64,000 bases of DNA from Bradyrhizobium sp. ARR65 (GTDB taxonomy: Bacteria; Pseudomonadota; Alphaproteobacteria; Rhizobiales; Xanthobacteraceae): positions 234 through 64,233 of the forward strand of contig NZ_AWZU01000021.1 in the NCBI RefSeq assembly GCF_000472385.1. Reading direction: 5' to 3'. This document shows positions 36,138 through 45,338 of the stretch, in pieces. The notes beneath the pieces are model-generated. The model was not told where the DNA came from and did not search any database. It saw only the letters and a program-made list of their open reading frames with translations. The stretch's first letter is position 1. Each line of letters starts with the position of its first letter. The position numbers were made by a program, and so were the translations under genes.

Positions 36138-36922
36138 GGATCGACTGTGAGGTCCACGTCTTCCGCCGAGAGAGCCGGGGGGCCACGCCGGTCATCGACG
36201 GCTCCTTGGAACGGCTGGAAGGCGCTGCGCGCGACTGCTCGGTCACCGGGCTGGTCCTGGTCCAGCCCGCTTTCCTGAACGACGACCCCACGGAGCTCTT
36301 CGCTCAGGCGAGCGAGGCCCGAATGCCAGTGAGGCTCATTCCGCCCCTTGTGCGACCGCTGGCACCTGAGGTCCTGGAGGAGTGGGGCCGATCAGGCGCC
36401 GTAGGTTTGGCGGTAAGCCTCGACAATCCCGATCCACTGGCCGAGTCCTTCGAGACTGCTCTTCAGCTGGGCTTGCACTTGGAGGTGTCCGGCGGCATCG
36501 AAGGACATGAGCGCGTCGCTGAGCTGCTCTTGGCAGACGGCCATCGCCTGGTGTTCCGAGGCTTCGGGATTGTAGATAACGCCCGCGATCCTGCCTGGGA
36601 TCCGCGTTTGGAGCGATTCCTGGCGCTTGCAAAGGGCGCCGAGGTGTGGGTGAAGCTCTCGGGGATCGCACGCGTCCCTGATGGCTGGGCCCAGGCGGCG
36701 GCAAGCGGGATGCTCAAGGCGCTCGGGCCAGAACAGCTGGTCTTCGGGTCGGAGTGGCCGCACGTCGCGGCCGCCCACGCCTATGCGCCATCCTACGCGC
36801 AGACCCTGGAATGGTTCGAGGAGCTCGTCCCAGACAAGGACGCTCGCGGGCGGATGCTCGGCGAGACGGCAGCTGCCCTCTACGGCTTTCGGCAACTGAG
36901 ACCTGTGGACCTGACAAAATAA
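36134..36922 (+). CDS. Amidohydrolase-2 family metal-dependent hydrolase
   Basis: 262-residue TIM-barrel hydrolase of the amidohydrolase-related group that includes 2-pyrone-4,6-dicarboxylate lactonase. The first strand reads MRIDCEVHVF, where the family has D-x-H-x-H/F. Later landmarks are EVSGGIEGHERVAELLLADG, VWVKLSGIARV and LVFGSEWPHV with the metal/acid residue near the C-terminus (family FGSDWPH). Residue 5 is Cys in place of the usual Ala or Thr, and the first His of the DxH pair is replaced, as in lactonase-like members that need little metal. The physiological lactone or acid is unknown. Confidence 0.7.
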   Translation: MRIDCEVHVFRRESRGATPVIDGSLERLEGAARDCSVTGLVLVQPAFLNDDPTELFAQASEARMPVRLIPPLVRPLAPEVLEEWGRSGAVGLAVSLDNPDPLAESFETALQLGLHLEVSGGIEGHERVAELLLADGHRLVFRGFGIVDNARDPAWDPRLERFLALAKGAEVWVKLSGIARVPDGWAQAAASGMLKALGPEQLVFGSEWPHVAAAHAYAPSYAQTLEWFEELVPDKDARGRMLGETAAALYGFRQLRPVDLTK

Positions 36923-37063
36923 CCAAATGAGCATTCAGAGCGGGCCCGTCTACCGGACTTTGTGGCGTCGGAAAGCACTTCGCTTAAGTAGCGTCGGTAA
37001 ATCGATGCGGTCAGAGTCTTTGCGGCCAAGCGCGCGGTGAGGCTATTGGAAAGTACAGTGATT

Positions 37064-37816
37064 ATGTTCAGGACAGTAGAGCCAGGAATGAGCCCCGTCG
37101 AAAGCATATTTCAGGAATTCATCGATGCAATCCAAACTGCAGTCACCGCTGATGAATTCGAGCGGGTCGGAACGCGGCTGACGCAGAGACTTGGCTTCCA
37201 GCGATTTGCCTATCTGAGCCTGAGCGGCGACACGCCGATGTTGATCTCGTCCTATCCGAAATCTTGGACCGGACGGTACTTCCAGCTTAGATATCAGCAG
37301 CTCGATCCTGTGGTGCGTCGCGCACGTGCGGAAAATGCGTTGTTTAGCTGGGGAGGCGAGGGCTCAGCCCCGGCCGGCACCCGCGAACAGCGCCAGTTCT
37401 TTGATGAAGCCGCGACGTTCGGGATTAGGTCAGGCATTACCGTGCCGATCAGAAGCGGGTTTGGACGGATGGCGGCATTTACACTCGCGACGGCCGACCG
37501 CAATATCCATCCGGAGCGACTCGTCGCTGAGTGGAAGGATCTCCTACAACTCGTCGCGCTCTATTTTCATAGTCATGTCGCCGTGAAATCTGACGTACCC
37601 GCGAGCGGGGAACTCGCCGGCAGTGAACTCACTCAGCGCGAGCGTCAATGCCTGACGTGGGTCGCGCGCGGAAAAACTATCGCTGATATCGCGGTTCTGG
37701 TCCAGATTAGACCGCGCACTGTCGTTTTCCATCTTGAGAACGCCCGCCGCAAGCTGGGTGCAGCATCGATTGCCCACTGCGTTGCCGAGGCATTGCGACG
37801 CGGTCTGTTGTCCTAA
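37064..37816 (+). CDS. LuxR-family regulator with autoinducer-binding domain (orphan)
   Basis: About 250 residues: an N-terminal autoinducer-binding domain (SYPKSWTGRYFQLRYQQLDP with the Trp, Tyr and Asp that contact acyl-homoserine lactones in TraR-like proteins, then GIRSGITVPIR). It is followed by a C-terminal LuxR HTH (LTQRERQCLTWVARGKTIAD, VQIRPRTVVFHLENARRKLG). Open starts lie at GTG 37037, ATG 37064 and ATG 37088; 37064 is chosen for its GGAAAG. No luxI-type synthase is in the window, so it is a LuxR solo that may read a partner's, neighbour's or plant signal. Confidence 0.8.
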   Translation: MFRTVEPGMSPVESIFQEFIDAIQTAVTADEFERVGTRLTQRLGFQRFAYLSLSGDTPMLISSYPKSWTGRYFQLRYQQLDPVVRRARAENALFSWGGEGSAPAGTREQRQFFDEAATFGIRSGITVPIRSGFGRMAAFTLATADRNIHPERLVAEWKDLLQLVALYFHSHVAVKSDVPASGELAGSELTQRERQCLTWVARGKTIADIAVLVQIRPRTVVFHLENARRKLGAASIAHCVAEALRRGLLS

Positions 37817-37929
37817 TCATCCCGATACAGACCGCGCATCGTGTTGCCGAGACACTGGCTCGAGCCAGCCAAGTTGATTGTGGCGATGATCAAGCACTTC
37901 ATGCCGACCGACTGAGCTGTTGCGAAAGC

Positions 37930-38510
37930 ACGGCGAAATGCTGCTCAGTCCTTTCCTGGGTCAGCCGAGAGATCCGGATAGCGCTCGCGAAGCAGGTCGA
38001 GGAACGGATGCAGCGATGGATTGCAAGTTGGCCTGTCGCCAATAAGCGCGAAGCTCAGCCGCGTCGCCCCTCGGCATCATGCACCTCGCGGAAGGTGACA
38101 ACCGGATAGGCTGCGCCCGTCGCACTTTCCAATGCCAGCAGGATGCCCCCGCGGCGCCAACCAGGGCGAGAAGCCCCGGAGATTGCCGGCGTGAGGCGTG
38201 AATGCGTGGATGTCGATGGTCAATCAACCGCTCTCGCCTCGCCAGCGGGTCTTGAGGCGAGGGGCGATTGCTTCCGTTTGATCCATGATGCGTTGCGGGG
38301 AATCGAGCAATTCCTGACCTTCAATGGTTGATCGCGCCGGCATTGGTGCGCTCGAAAAGGTGCCGCCCAACCTGTATTCTAGATTTCGCAGGCAGCGGCT
38401 TAAGAGTCGACTGCTTGATTTTGAGCGTCTCTGCCGCTTGGCCTGGGCTTCGGTGCTGTGACGCCGCGATCGCCCAGCGTAGATCTCGAAATTCGAGTGG
38501 CACGGTCGAA
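37930..38510 (-). pseudogene. LysR-type regulator, frameshifted remnant
   Basis: On the minus strand the HTH N-terminus is readable as MPLEFRDLRWAIAASQHRSP and GQAAETLKIKQSTL (from 38503). It then shifts frame to RNLEYRLGGTFSS and RSTIEGQELLDSPQRIMDQT. Downstream toward 37961, low-quality pieces of the effector domain remain. Dead copy. Confidence 0.6.
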
Positions 38511-38851
38511 GCCCTATAGCGAGTTGCCGGTGACCAGATTTTGTCTTGAATGCGTCACTCCGTTTGCTTGATGCGGCAAACGGCCGGCTGCTTAGCCTCC
38601 CTATACTTTCTCGATGCAGCTTCGTGCTGGCAATCACTGTCAAAACGCGACTTAGTGCCTCCTTCGCCTCATTGCTCGGGTTGTTGGCTTTCATTCCATT
38701 TTGCCCAACTGCTCGAACGTCTCACGGACGAGCCCACGCGCAGGCGCCGACATTGCATTCTTTTCACCGCTCACACGGCGGGGAATGAGCGTCGATGAAA
38801 ACGTCCCGACGCTTCAACCGTCACCTCGCGTCCAGCTTGACGGCCTGACAA

Positions 38852-39196
38852 TCATAAAGTCCGGAAAACAAAAACTCGGTGGTACGAGGAAGCTGTTTTC
38901 AGCCGAGGCTTTCTGTTTGTGACAAATTCCGTGAAGTATGCGCGGATTCGCGCCTGATCACCTTCACCGTCGCCGCTCGCCGCGCCGCTGTCGTGAGAGG
39001 GCCGCGAACCGGCCAAACTCGTGATCATGCGCTTGCTGTCGATGTCGGCGACCTTGAGCGAGATCACCTCGGTGGCAAGCAGGCCGGCGCCGTAGGCCAC
39101 GCTCAGTGCCGCCTTGTACTTCAGCCCCGGTGCGGCATCGAGCAGCCGCGCGACTTCCTCTACGCTGAGGACGACCGGCAGCTTGCAGGTGATCAT
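38852..39196 (-). pseudogene. Tyrosine recombinase / IS91-associated integrase fragment
   Basis: The frame reads ITCKLPVVLSVEEVARLLDA, APGLKYKAALSVAYGAGL and TEVISLKVADIDSKRM, the start of the catalytic domain of XerD-like integrases of the IS91 context. The first catalytic Arg (normally GLRATEV) is changed to Leu (GLLATEV). The frame then loses homology, so it is inactive. Confidence 0.6.
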
Positions 39197-39302
39197 CCGT
39201 TCCGATGTCCACGGAAATCATCTATCCGATCGAGACGAGGTGCGAATTGCCGCGTGCCGCGATCGCCCGTTGGCTCGGATATCGATATTTGCGGGTACAG
39301 TT

Positions 39303-39677
39303 CTAAACGATGTCGTCGATATCGACGCGGAGTGCGGCCGCAATCTTCTTAAATGTCTCGACGGTACCATCCCGCTTTTCATTTTCGAGCTGCGAGATGT
39401 AGGGCGCAGCGAGACCGGTTGCCTCGGCCAAATCCTTTGCGGACATGCCGCGATACTCGCGCCAGACACGGAGCTTGTTTTCGCCGTCGAGGATTCGGTC
39501 CACGACCTCCGCCGGGATCAATTCCTCTTCGCCAGTCGCGAGGCGGCGCTTGATCTCGTCAAGATCGCGCGCGTCGGCCGCGTCCTCGGTGGCTTCAGTC
39601 AGGCGCTCATATTCCTCGAGAGGAATGAGCACCATGCGTTCTCCGCTCGGGGTCGTGATGACATTGGGCTTGCTCAT
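39303..39677 (-). CDS. HTH antitoxin (XRE type) of a RelE/HigB-like pair
   Basis: 124 residues. The N-terminal half (MSKPNVITTPSGERMVLIPL, EEYERLTEATEDA) resembles a Phd/RelB-like segment. The C-terminal half is an XRE helix-turn-helix (EYRGMSAKDLAEATGLAAPY, ISQLENEKRDGTVETFKKIA). It follows a toxin remnant with four bases between stop and start, the toxin-first order of HigBA-like systems. It likely binds the two palindromes at 39820-39873 and could persist as a stand-alone repressor now that the toxin is truncated. Confidence 0.8.
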   Translation of the reverse strand: MSKPNVITTPSGERMVLIPLEEYERLTEATEDAADARDLDEIKRRLATGEEELIPAEVVDRILDGENKLRVWREYRGMSAKDLAEATGLAAPYISQLENEKRDGTVETFKKIAAALRVDIDDIV

Positions 39678-39681
39678 GGTC

Positions 39682-39826
39682 CTAGTCCTCGTAAGCGCTG
39701 CTGCGCGGGGCCACCTTCAACACGCTCAGGATAACGCCGTCCTGGGTGAAGATGACGCGCCAATCGCCAACCCGCAGGCGGTATTCGTCCTCGCGGCCTT
39801 GAGCGAATTTCCATCGCTGAATATTA
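39682..39826 (-). pseudogene. RelE/ParE toxin, C-terminal half only
   Basis: The minus-strand frame reads QGREDEYRLRVGDWRVIFTQ and DGVILSVLKVAPRSSAYED-stop, the signature C-terminus of RelE/ParE toxins with the RLRVGDWRVIF strand. A TAG stands about 17 codons upstream of RLRV and no ATG is in frame, so the N-terminal half has been lost. Confidence 0.65.
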
Positions 39827-39842
39827 GCAAATAGCTAATATT
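39820..39842. promoter_or_regulatory. Operator 1 (palindrome) with overlapping promoter for the antitoxin operon
   Basis: Perfect inverted repeat AATATTAGC-AAATA-GCTAATATT. On the minus strand TTGACT (39848-39843) and TAATAT (39826-39821) are spaced by 16 bases, a good -35/-10 pair that the palindrome overlaps, as expected for autorepression. Confidence 0.65.
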
Positions 39843-39852
39843 AGTCAAGTAT

Positions 39853-39873
39853 AAAATAGCAAATAGCTATTTT
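39853..39873. promoter_or_regulatory. Operator 2 (palindrome) sharing the core of operator 1
   Basis: AAAATAGC-AAATA-GCTATTTT. The shared core with operator 1 is TAGCAAATAGCTA. The centres are 32 bases apart, about three helical turns, so two repressor dimers could bind the same face of the DNA. Confidence 0.6.
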
Positions 39874-40309
39874 TGGCCTTGCAACTGTCTGTTGCAGGCG
39901 TGCGATTCAGTTCGACCCTTAAGCTGGAAGTGCCGCTCCGGCGCCTCGCACCTTGTCAAACTGGGCTTCCGTCGGCAGGGCATTCAAACTTTCCGCCGAG
40001 TTTTTTGCAGGAGCGTGGGAGCGCTGCTTTGCAGCAGGGGCTAGCTATTCGATCATCGAGCCGAGGACGGCAAGATCGATCGCTCTTCTGCCAATCAATC
40101 GAGACTCGAGCTTCTTCTGATAGGCGTTACCGTCGGACTCTCGGCGTGGCATTTGCGATCAATCGGGGAGCTTGTCCCGGCTGAGCTCGTAACCAGGGCC
40201 GAAGCCCCGCTAGTCGTGTCTCGAACACTGGAATCTAGCTGGCCCTTTCTTCGAGATCAATGGCTCGGTGCTTCGGACGGGTCATCTTGTTTATGAAAGG
40301 GTAGCGGCA
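39874..40309. other. Intergenic region, nothing recognised
   Basis: About 435 bases between the toxin-antitoxin operators and the DUF3892-like gene. Short open frames only. Confidence 0.4.
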
Positions 40310-40597
40310 GTGGCTGACTACAGGATTGATTGCGTTAATAAGCCAGACCGTAAGAGTCCCCACGAGCACATCACGCACGTAGGTGGGCCCAAGCCAGACG
40401 GAGCAGGGCGTTGGAAGGATACGGTTCCGAATATTGTCCGATTAATCGAGCGAGGAACTCACCACTTCTACACGGCCGAAAGTGGGGCAACAGCTTGGGT
40501 CGGCGTGCGGATCAGTGCTGCCGGCAATAAGCTTTTGCAAACCCACGCTGACGGCGTCTGGAAGTATAATTTGCTCGCGCTGAAAGAGTGCAGCTAA
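40310..40597 (+). CDS. DUF3892-like small protein
   Basis: 95 residues from GTG 40310 (VADYRIDCVNKPDRKSPHEH). The pattern of a first strand with Ile-Asp-Cys-Val, the ITHVGGPKPDGAGRWKDTVP stretch, VRLIERGTHHFYT and a C-terminal LQTHADGVWKYNLLAL fits DUF3892. These are small single-domain proteins of unknown role that are frequent in accessory DNA. It stands alone. Confidence 0.6.
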   Translation: MADYRIDCVNKPDRKSPHEHITHVGGPKPDGAGRWKDTVPNIVRLIERGTHHFYTAESGATAWVGVRISAAGNKLLQTHADGVWKYNLLALKECS

Positions 40598-41310
40598 CGG
40601 TAAAGGACGTTCTGGCCGGTGATCATCAACTGCTCATTGCCGATCAGATCGCCGCGGGCGCGGCCTCAAAGTGCGGCAAGTTCGCGAACCAAACGCCCGA
40701 TGGTTCGATCTTCAAACGTCCAAGCTTCGACTGCTCGGGTAGCGCCCATGGTCTGCTTAGAGGGCGCTTAAGCAAGAGATTCACATCAATACCAATATGA
40801 TGTTGATCTCACCGCAATCGGTGTTGGCCTCGTCGGTTCCGTTCGCATAATCGGGCCTTCGCCGCGCAGATCATCCATTGCAGCGACCGGCTCGGCCTCG
40901 ATCCTGAAAGGATTAACGTCAATGGCAGCACGATTTCCGTCGGCGATCTCTGGACCCGCATGGCGTGGGCCATGATGGCCAGGGATGAGCGGTACAGGGA
41001 ACCTATCGCGCTCGCGGCGTGAGAGATCGCGCCAGACATCCGGTGTGACGTATCGGTTGGGGGGCTAACAGCACGTAATGCTGGGCCGGTCGATCCGGTG
41101 ATTAGGACGACCCGCATATCACCGAATGTGTGCTTTTGACCAGGATCTGATCCGCGAAAGGCCAGCGGTCACGTGAACTGCGTTAACAGGCCGAACACAT
41201 GGCTGCTCCGACAGCCCAGACGCCGAAGAAAACGCTTGCTAGCTCGGACAGCTCTCGGCGCTTGTTGGAGGATCCCTCGAACAGCTAGCGCTGCGATAGC
41301 TAGCGCGATA
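40598..41310. other. Decayed region with a thiolase fragment
   Basis: Apart from the thiolase-like fragment at 40846-41022 nothing is recognised in these 710 bases. Confidence 0.4.
40846..41022 (+). pseudogene. Thiolase C-terminal fragment
   Basis: The frame reads NRAFAAQIIHCSDRLGLDPE and RINVNGSTISVG, matching the NEAFAAQ...LGLDPERVNVNGGAI...GHP segment of acetyl-CoA acetyltransferases. The following catalytic GHPxGxTG motif is gone (GDLWTRMAWAMM instead). Relic. Confidence 0.45.
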
Positions 41311-42219
41311 TTAAGCGGCTTCCAGCAGAGCGGCCTTTTTGCAAAGGCGGACTAGCCACCGGCAAAAAGCACGAGAGATTTCAGAATTGTCACTCCGGTC
41401 GACCGCATAGGCCCGATATTGCATGCCGCTGGCGGTACGTGACCCTGGTACCACGTGCAGAATGCCTCGGCGCACTAGATCGCTGACAACAATTTCGGGC
41501 GCCACCAGAAGGCATTTTCCTGTCATGACCGCCGGTAGAGCAAGGTAATTGTGATCGTATCGCGCGCCTGATTCTATGTCTGCAAAGGTCAGGTTCATCG
41601 CCCGCAGCCATGTGGGCAGTATGTCGGGCCGGGATGTGATGTTCAGAATCGGCATCGAGCGAACGACTGAGAGATTCTTGCCCTGCACGTGATTTGGCGA
41701 GCCCACGCAGACGAGTTGCTCGTTGTAGACCTCCCAATTATCGGCCGATTCGATCATGGAAAGATCGCGTGTAATCAAGACGTCGTAGTCGTCGGAAGAT
41801 GTCGGCTGAGACAGTGAACTGATCACATCCACGATTACGCCGCCTGTTTCGGCCGAAAATGCCTGTAGATTCGGAATCAGAAGGGAGTGGGCGAAGGTCG
41901 AAAGCGACGTACGGACCACAATCCGATTGGCGTTGGGACGATTCCGCCGGCGCATTCTCTTAGCGGTGAAGCACACTGTGTCTAGCGGCTCGGCGACGGT
42001 GTTCGCAAAAATCCTGCCGAATTCCGTCAGTTCGCTCCGCTTGCCGCGTCGTTCGATGAGGTCAGTACCCAGATAATCTTGCAGCACGGCCAGATACCGA
42101 CTGATGGAGCTCTGTGTCGCTCCCAACGCGCTAGCCGCGCGCGTTACGCTTCCTTCTCGCGCGATCGCCACGAACACGCGGATTGCGTTGAGGGGCACTT
42201 CATCGTCGTCGCTAGCCAT
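41311..42219 (-). CDS. LysR-type transcriptional regulator, probable regulator of phosphonoalanine use
   Basis: 302 residues, full length. The N-terminal winged HTH reads LNAIRVFVAIAREGSVTRAA and SALGATQSSISRYLAVLQDY, followed by LIERRGKRSELTEFG. The remainder is a periplasmic-binding-like effector domain. ATG 42219 with GGAA six to seven bases upstream is preferred to the TTG at 42234. It is co-directional with the phosphonopyruvate hydrolase and aminotransferase genes, 384 bases downstream of the former. A LysR regulator accompanies the phosphonoalanine genes of Variovorax as I recall, so it is the probable activator. Confidence 0.8.
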   Translation of the reverse strand: MASDDDEVPLNAIRVFVAIAREGSVTRAASALGATQSSISRYLAVLQDYLGTDLIERRGKRSELTEFGRIFANTVAEPLDTVCFTAKRMRRRNRPNANRIVVRTSLSTFAHSLLIPNLQAFSAETGGVIVDVISSLSQPTSSDDYDVLITRDLSMIESADNWEVYNEQLVCVGSPNHVQGKNLSVVRSMPILNITSRPDILPTWLRAMNLTFADIESGARYDHNYLALPAVMTGKCLLVAPEIVVSDLVRRGILHVVPGSRTASGMQYRAYAVDRSDNSEISRAFCRWLVRLCKKAALLEAA

Positions 42220-42603
42220 CTTCTGTTCCGGCAAGTTCTGGGATGTCCGCCAATTTTCACGGTGGGCATTGCCAACTGAGGATATTCCATCACATTAGTT
42301 GATCTTTATAGCCGGATTGCTGCTTATCATCGATATCTCGGGCAGAAAACCGGCGGCTCCGCGTAAGTCGGTACGATCCGTACAGTCAGGCCCAACACGT
42401 CGATCGACCGTCGGCTCCAGAGCCGCATTTAAGCGCGCCGTGAGAGTGATCGGCGTGATCACCTCTTCTCGCGAACGACATCACTCGACCTTCTGGAGGA
42501 GAATGCAGTTTACTCAAATTTTCTCAACAGCGTCACGATCGCCCTGGTTCGGGAGCCGTCGACTGTGTTAATCTTGATTGTCGCGACGGGAAGGAGAGCT
42601 CGT
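42220..42603. other. Gap between phosphonopyruvate hydrolase and its LysR gene
   Basis: 384 bases with no gene seen. It must hold the promoter of the LysR gene (minus strand). No terminator with a T-run was found. Confidence 0.4.
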
Positions 42604-43476
42604 TCAGCGAAGGAACCGAGCTTCACCGGCCTTAGCCTCGTCCATCTTCTGAAGTCTGAAAATCTCTTCGACCGGCAGAATGTCCTTGTGGACGTTCTGG
42701 ACACCCCCATCGGCGATGATCCGGCGGAACGCCTCCTGCATACCAGTTGCGGCAGCGCGGATGCCATAATTCCCGTAGATCATCATGCGGATATTGCCGA
42801 GCGCCTTCACCCGCTCGGCACTGAGGTCAGGGTAGGCGTTCGGCACGATCACCAGCGGCACCTGTCGGGTCCAGGCGCGCGAAAAGCTTTCGATCTCGGA
42901 AGGATCCTTCTTCTTGGAATGGATCAGGATCATGTCGGCCCCAGCCTCCACATAGGCTTTCGCGCGATGCAGGGCTTCCGCTTCGCCGCGGCCCGCGATC
43001 AGCGCTTCGGTGCGCGCGATGACGAGAAAATTCGGCTCCCGTCTTGTCGCGACGGCAGCCTCGATTTTGCCTTGAAACTCCTCAATGCGCAGCAGTTCCT
43101 GGCGACCGTCGGCAATAAGGCTGGTCACCTTCGGAAAGGTCTTGTCCTCGATGACAACGGCGCTGGCGCCGGCCCGCTCGTATTCGCCAATGGCATGGAT
43201 GACATTGATCGCATTGCCATAGCCCGTATCGATATCGGCGACGATGGGCAGGGCCGTGCGTCCGGCGATCGCCCGCACCATGTCGAGATGCTGTGTCATC
43301 GAGATCAGGCTCATGTCCGGCAGGCCAAATAGCGCGGATAGCTCGAAGCCGGAGGCCCACAGGCCGTCGAATCCGGCCTCTTCCGCGAGGATCGCTGAAA
43401 GCGGGCTATGGGCAGCCATGATGTGGACAAGGCTGGTCTTGGCCATGCGGGCGCGGAGGCGTTTGGCAGGGGACAT
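42604..43476 (-). CDS. pphA: Phosphonopyruvate hydrolase (PEP mutase/isocitrate lyase superfamily)
   Basis: Cleaves phosphonopyruvate to pyruvate and phosphate, the second step of phosphonoalanine breakdown. From ATG 43476 the protein has 290 residues. It carries WASGFELSALFGLPDMS (40-56), metal-binding DIDTGYGNA with Asp81 and Asp83, and the gating-loop motif EDKTFPKVTSL (110-120). It has Thr118 where PEP mutase has Asn; as I recall, this residue separates the hydrolase from the mutase. DGRQELLRIEEFQGKIEAAV also follows the Variovorax enzyme closely. The open frame extends to 43617, but that part overlaps the upstream gene. It lies 10 bases after the aminotransferase stop, so the two form an operon. 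Confidence 0.85.
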   Translation of the reverse strand: MSPAKRLRARMAKTSLVHIMAAHSPLSAILAEEAGFDGLWASGFELSALFGLPDMSLISMTQHLDMVRAIAGRTALPIVADIDTGYGNAINVIHAIGEYERAGASAVVIEDKTFPKVTSLIADGRQELLRIEEFQGKIEAAVATRREPNFLVIARTEALIAGRGEAEALHRAKAYVEAGADMILIHSKKKDPSEIESFSRAWTRQVPLVIVPNAYPDLSAERVKALGNIRMMIYGNYGIRAAATGMQEAFRRIIADGGVQNVHKDILPVEEIFRLQKMDEAKAGEARFLR

Positions 43477-43486
43477 CGGAAGACTT

Positions 43487-44677
43487 TCAGGACAGGGCGG
43501 CGCAGGCGGCAATGATGCGGTCGCAGGCGCGGGTGAGGTCCTCGAGCGACGAGGCATAGGAAATGCGGATATAAGGCGAGGCCATGAAGCCGCTACCGGG
43601 AACGACGGCAACCGCAAACGCGCCGAGCAGATACGTGGCGAAATCGGCGTCGGTTTCGATCACCTTGCCGTCTGGCTTGCGCTTGCCGATAACACCCGCG
43701 CAGGAGGGGAAAGCGTAGAACGCACCTGCCGGGACCCGGCACGAAAGCCCATCGGCCTGGTTCAGCTTGCCGATAACGACATCGCGGCGCTCGAGAAATG
43801 CACTCGCGAATTCTTCGATATGGTGCCGTCCGCCGGACAGCGCCTCGATGGCGGCATATTGCGAAATCGAGCTGGTATGCGACGAGGTCTGGCCTTGGAC
43901 GAGGTTCATGGCCTTGATGAGCGCCAGAGGCCCCGCGCCATATCCGACACGCCAGCCTGTCATTGCGTCGGCCTTGGATACGCCATTGACCGTCAGCGTG
44001 CGCGCGTAGAGGTCCGGCGCGACCGCAGCCATGGTAGCGAAGGCAGCGCTATAGGTGAGCTTCTCATAGATGTCATCAGACAACACATGGACGTGGGGAC
44101 GGCGGCGCAGTACCTCGGCGAGCGCCAGTAGCTCGCTTCGGCCGTAAACCGCCCCGGTCGGATTGCAGGGTGAGTTCAGGATCAGCCATTTGGTTCGCGG
44201 CGTGATCGCCACATCCAGCGCTTTAGGCCGCAGCTTGAAGCCGTGGAATTCATCGCAAGGGATGAGAACCGGCCGCCCGCCGGCGAGCGCCACCATGTCG
44301 GGATAGGAGACCGAGCACGGCGTCGGAATCACCACCTCGTCGCCCGGATCGAGACTGGCGAGGAGCGCGTTGAAGACAACTTGCTTGGCACCACAACCAA
44401 CCGTGATCTGGTCGATACCATAATCGAGCCCGTGATCGCGACCGAGACTCTTGCGGATCGCCTCGCGCAGCGGCTTGACCTCGGCGACGGGCGTGTATTT
44501 CGTCCGCCCGTCGCGGATGCCGGCCTCGCTGATCGCGGAGGGCATGTCGAAATCCGGTTCGCCCGCACTGGGCGTGATCACATCTTCGCCCTGATCGCGC
44601 AGTTCGGCGGCGCGAGCCGCCATGGCCTTGGTTTCAGAAGGGCGGACGACGCTGAGCCGTTCTGCACCGAGAGACAA
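43487..44677 (-). CDS. Class-I aminotransferase, probable phosphonoalanine transaminase
   Basis: 396-residue AspC-like PLP enzyme. Motifs: SAGEPDFDMP, YTPVAEVKPLREAIRK, LILNSPCNPTGAVYG, VLSDDIYEKLTY and LTVNGVSKADAMTGWRVGYG with the PLP lysine, then IRISYASSLEDL with the C-terminal arginine. It starts at a TTG (44677) with AGG nine bases upstream. The downstream hydrolase 10 bases away makes phosphonoalanine (3-phosphono-L-alanine), which is transaminated to phosphonopyruvate, the likely substrate. By sequence alone it would be called a generic aspartate aminotransferase. Confidence 0.8.
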   Translation of the reverse strand: MSLGAERLSVVRPSETKAMAARAAELRDQGEDVITPSAGEPDFDMPSAISEAGIRDGRTKYTPVAEVKPLREAIRKSLGRDHGLDYGIDQITVGCGAKQVVFNALLASLDPGDEVVIPTPCSVSYPDMVALAGGRPVLIPCDEFHGFKLRPKALDVAITPRTKWLILNSPCNPTGAVYGRSELLALAEVLRRRPHVHVLSDDIYEKLTYSAAFATMAAVAPDLYARTLTVNGVSKADAMTGWRVGYGAGPLALIKAMNLVQGQTSSHTSSISQYAAIEALSGGRHHIEEFASAFLERRDVVIGKLNQADGLSCRVPAGAFYAFPSCAGVIGKRKPDGKVIETDADFATYLLGAFAVAVVPGSGFMASPYIRISYASSLEDLTRACDRIIAACAALS

Positions 44678-45338
44678 GATGGAATACCTGCCAACCGTGA
44701 AGCAATTTTCGCCGACGTCTACTCGCTCTGTGAGGCGCTAGCCACTCGGATTATCGCATTTTCAAATGAAATCATCGAGAATCGCGATGGACTACGTCTG
44801 TCGCGTCACGGCGTTCTTGCGCCATATCATGAAGCGGTAGAAGGAGCGGGGAAGATCAGTAAGGCCATGATGAGTACCTGAAGGAACGAGCGCGCCTAGG
44901 AAAGATCGTATGAAAGGCCCGCACGACCCTGCGGTTCGGTTCCGTCTCGCGGCGCGTGCATGTGTTTCCTAAAGCGGGATCTTCACTCCGCCAACGAGTG
45001 CATCAGCAGGTCGCCGGTCCAGGTCGGCCAATTTGACTGTTCGCTGGACCGCTCGATGAGCTTTTGAGAGAGATAAGTTTCCAATCGCGAGACGAAGGCG
45101 GATTGAACTCAGGTAGTGGAGCCCATTGCTAACCGCCCAGGTCCAATTCGCGAGCGATCTCCACCAAAGTAAGCGCGCAACAGCCGAAGGCGGAACAGAT
45201 CATCGCAACTGCGCAAGGTCGCATCCAATTATTCGATGAGCGTCATCCGACTGTACAAATGAAGCGCCAAGAGCGTGAGCCAACGCCGGGGCGATAAGCA
45301 GCGAGGCGGTGCAAGCGAGAAGACAGAAGGGGCTTCAG
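44678..45338. other. Divergent intergenic region
   Basis: 660 bases between the 5' ends of the phosphonoalanine operon (minus) and the TonB-receptor cluster (plus), so it should carry both promoters. No Fur-like palindrome, sigma54 site or riboswitch was recognised by eye. Confidence 0.45.

Noticed and set aside
41022..41117. Minus-strand MRVVLITGSTG as the start of a short-chain dehydrogenase
   Set aside because: The motif is not followed by any Rossmann-fold sequence, and the same DNA lies beside a thiolase relic on the other strand.
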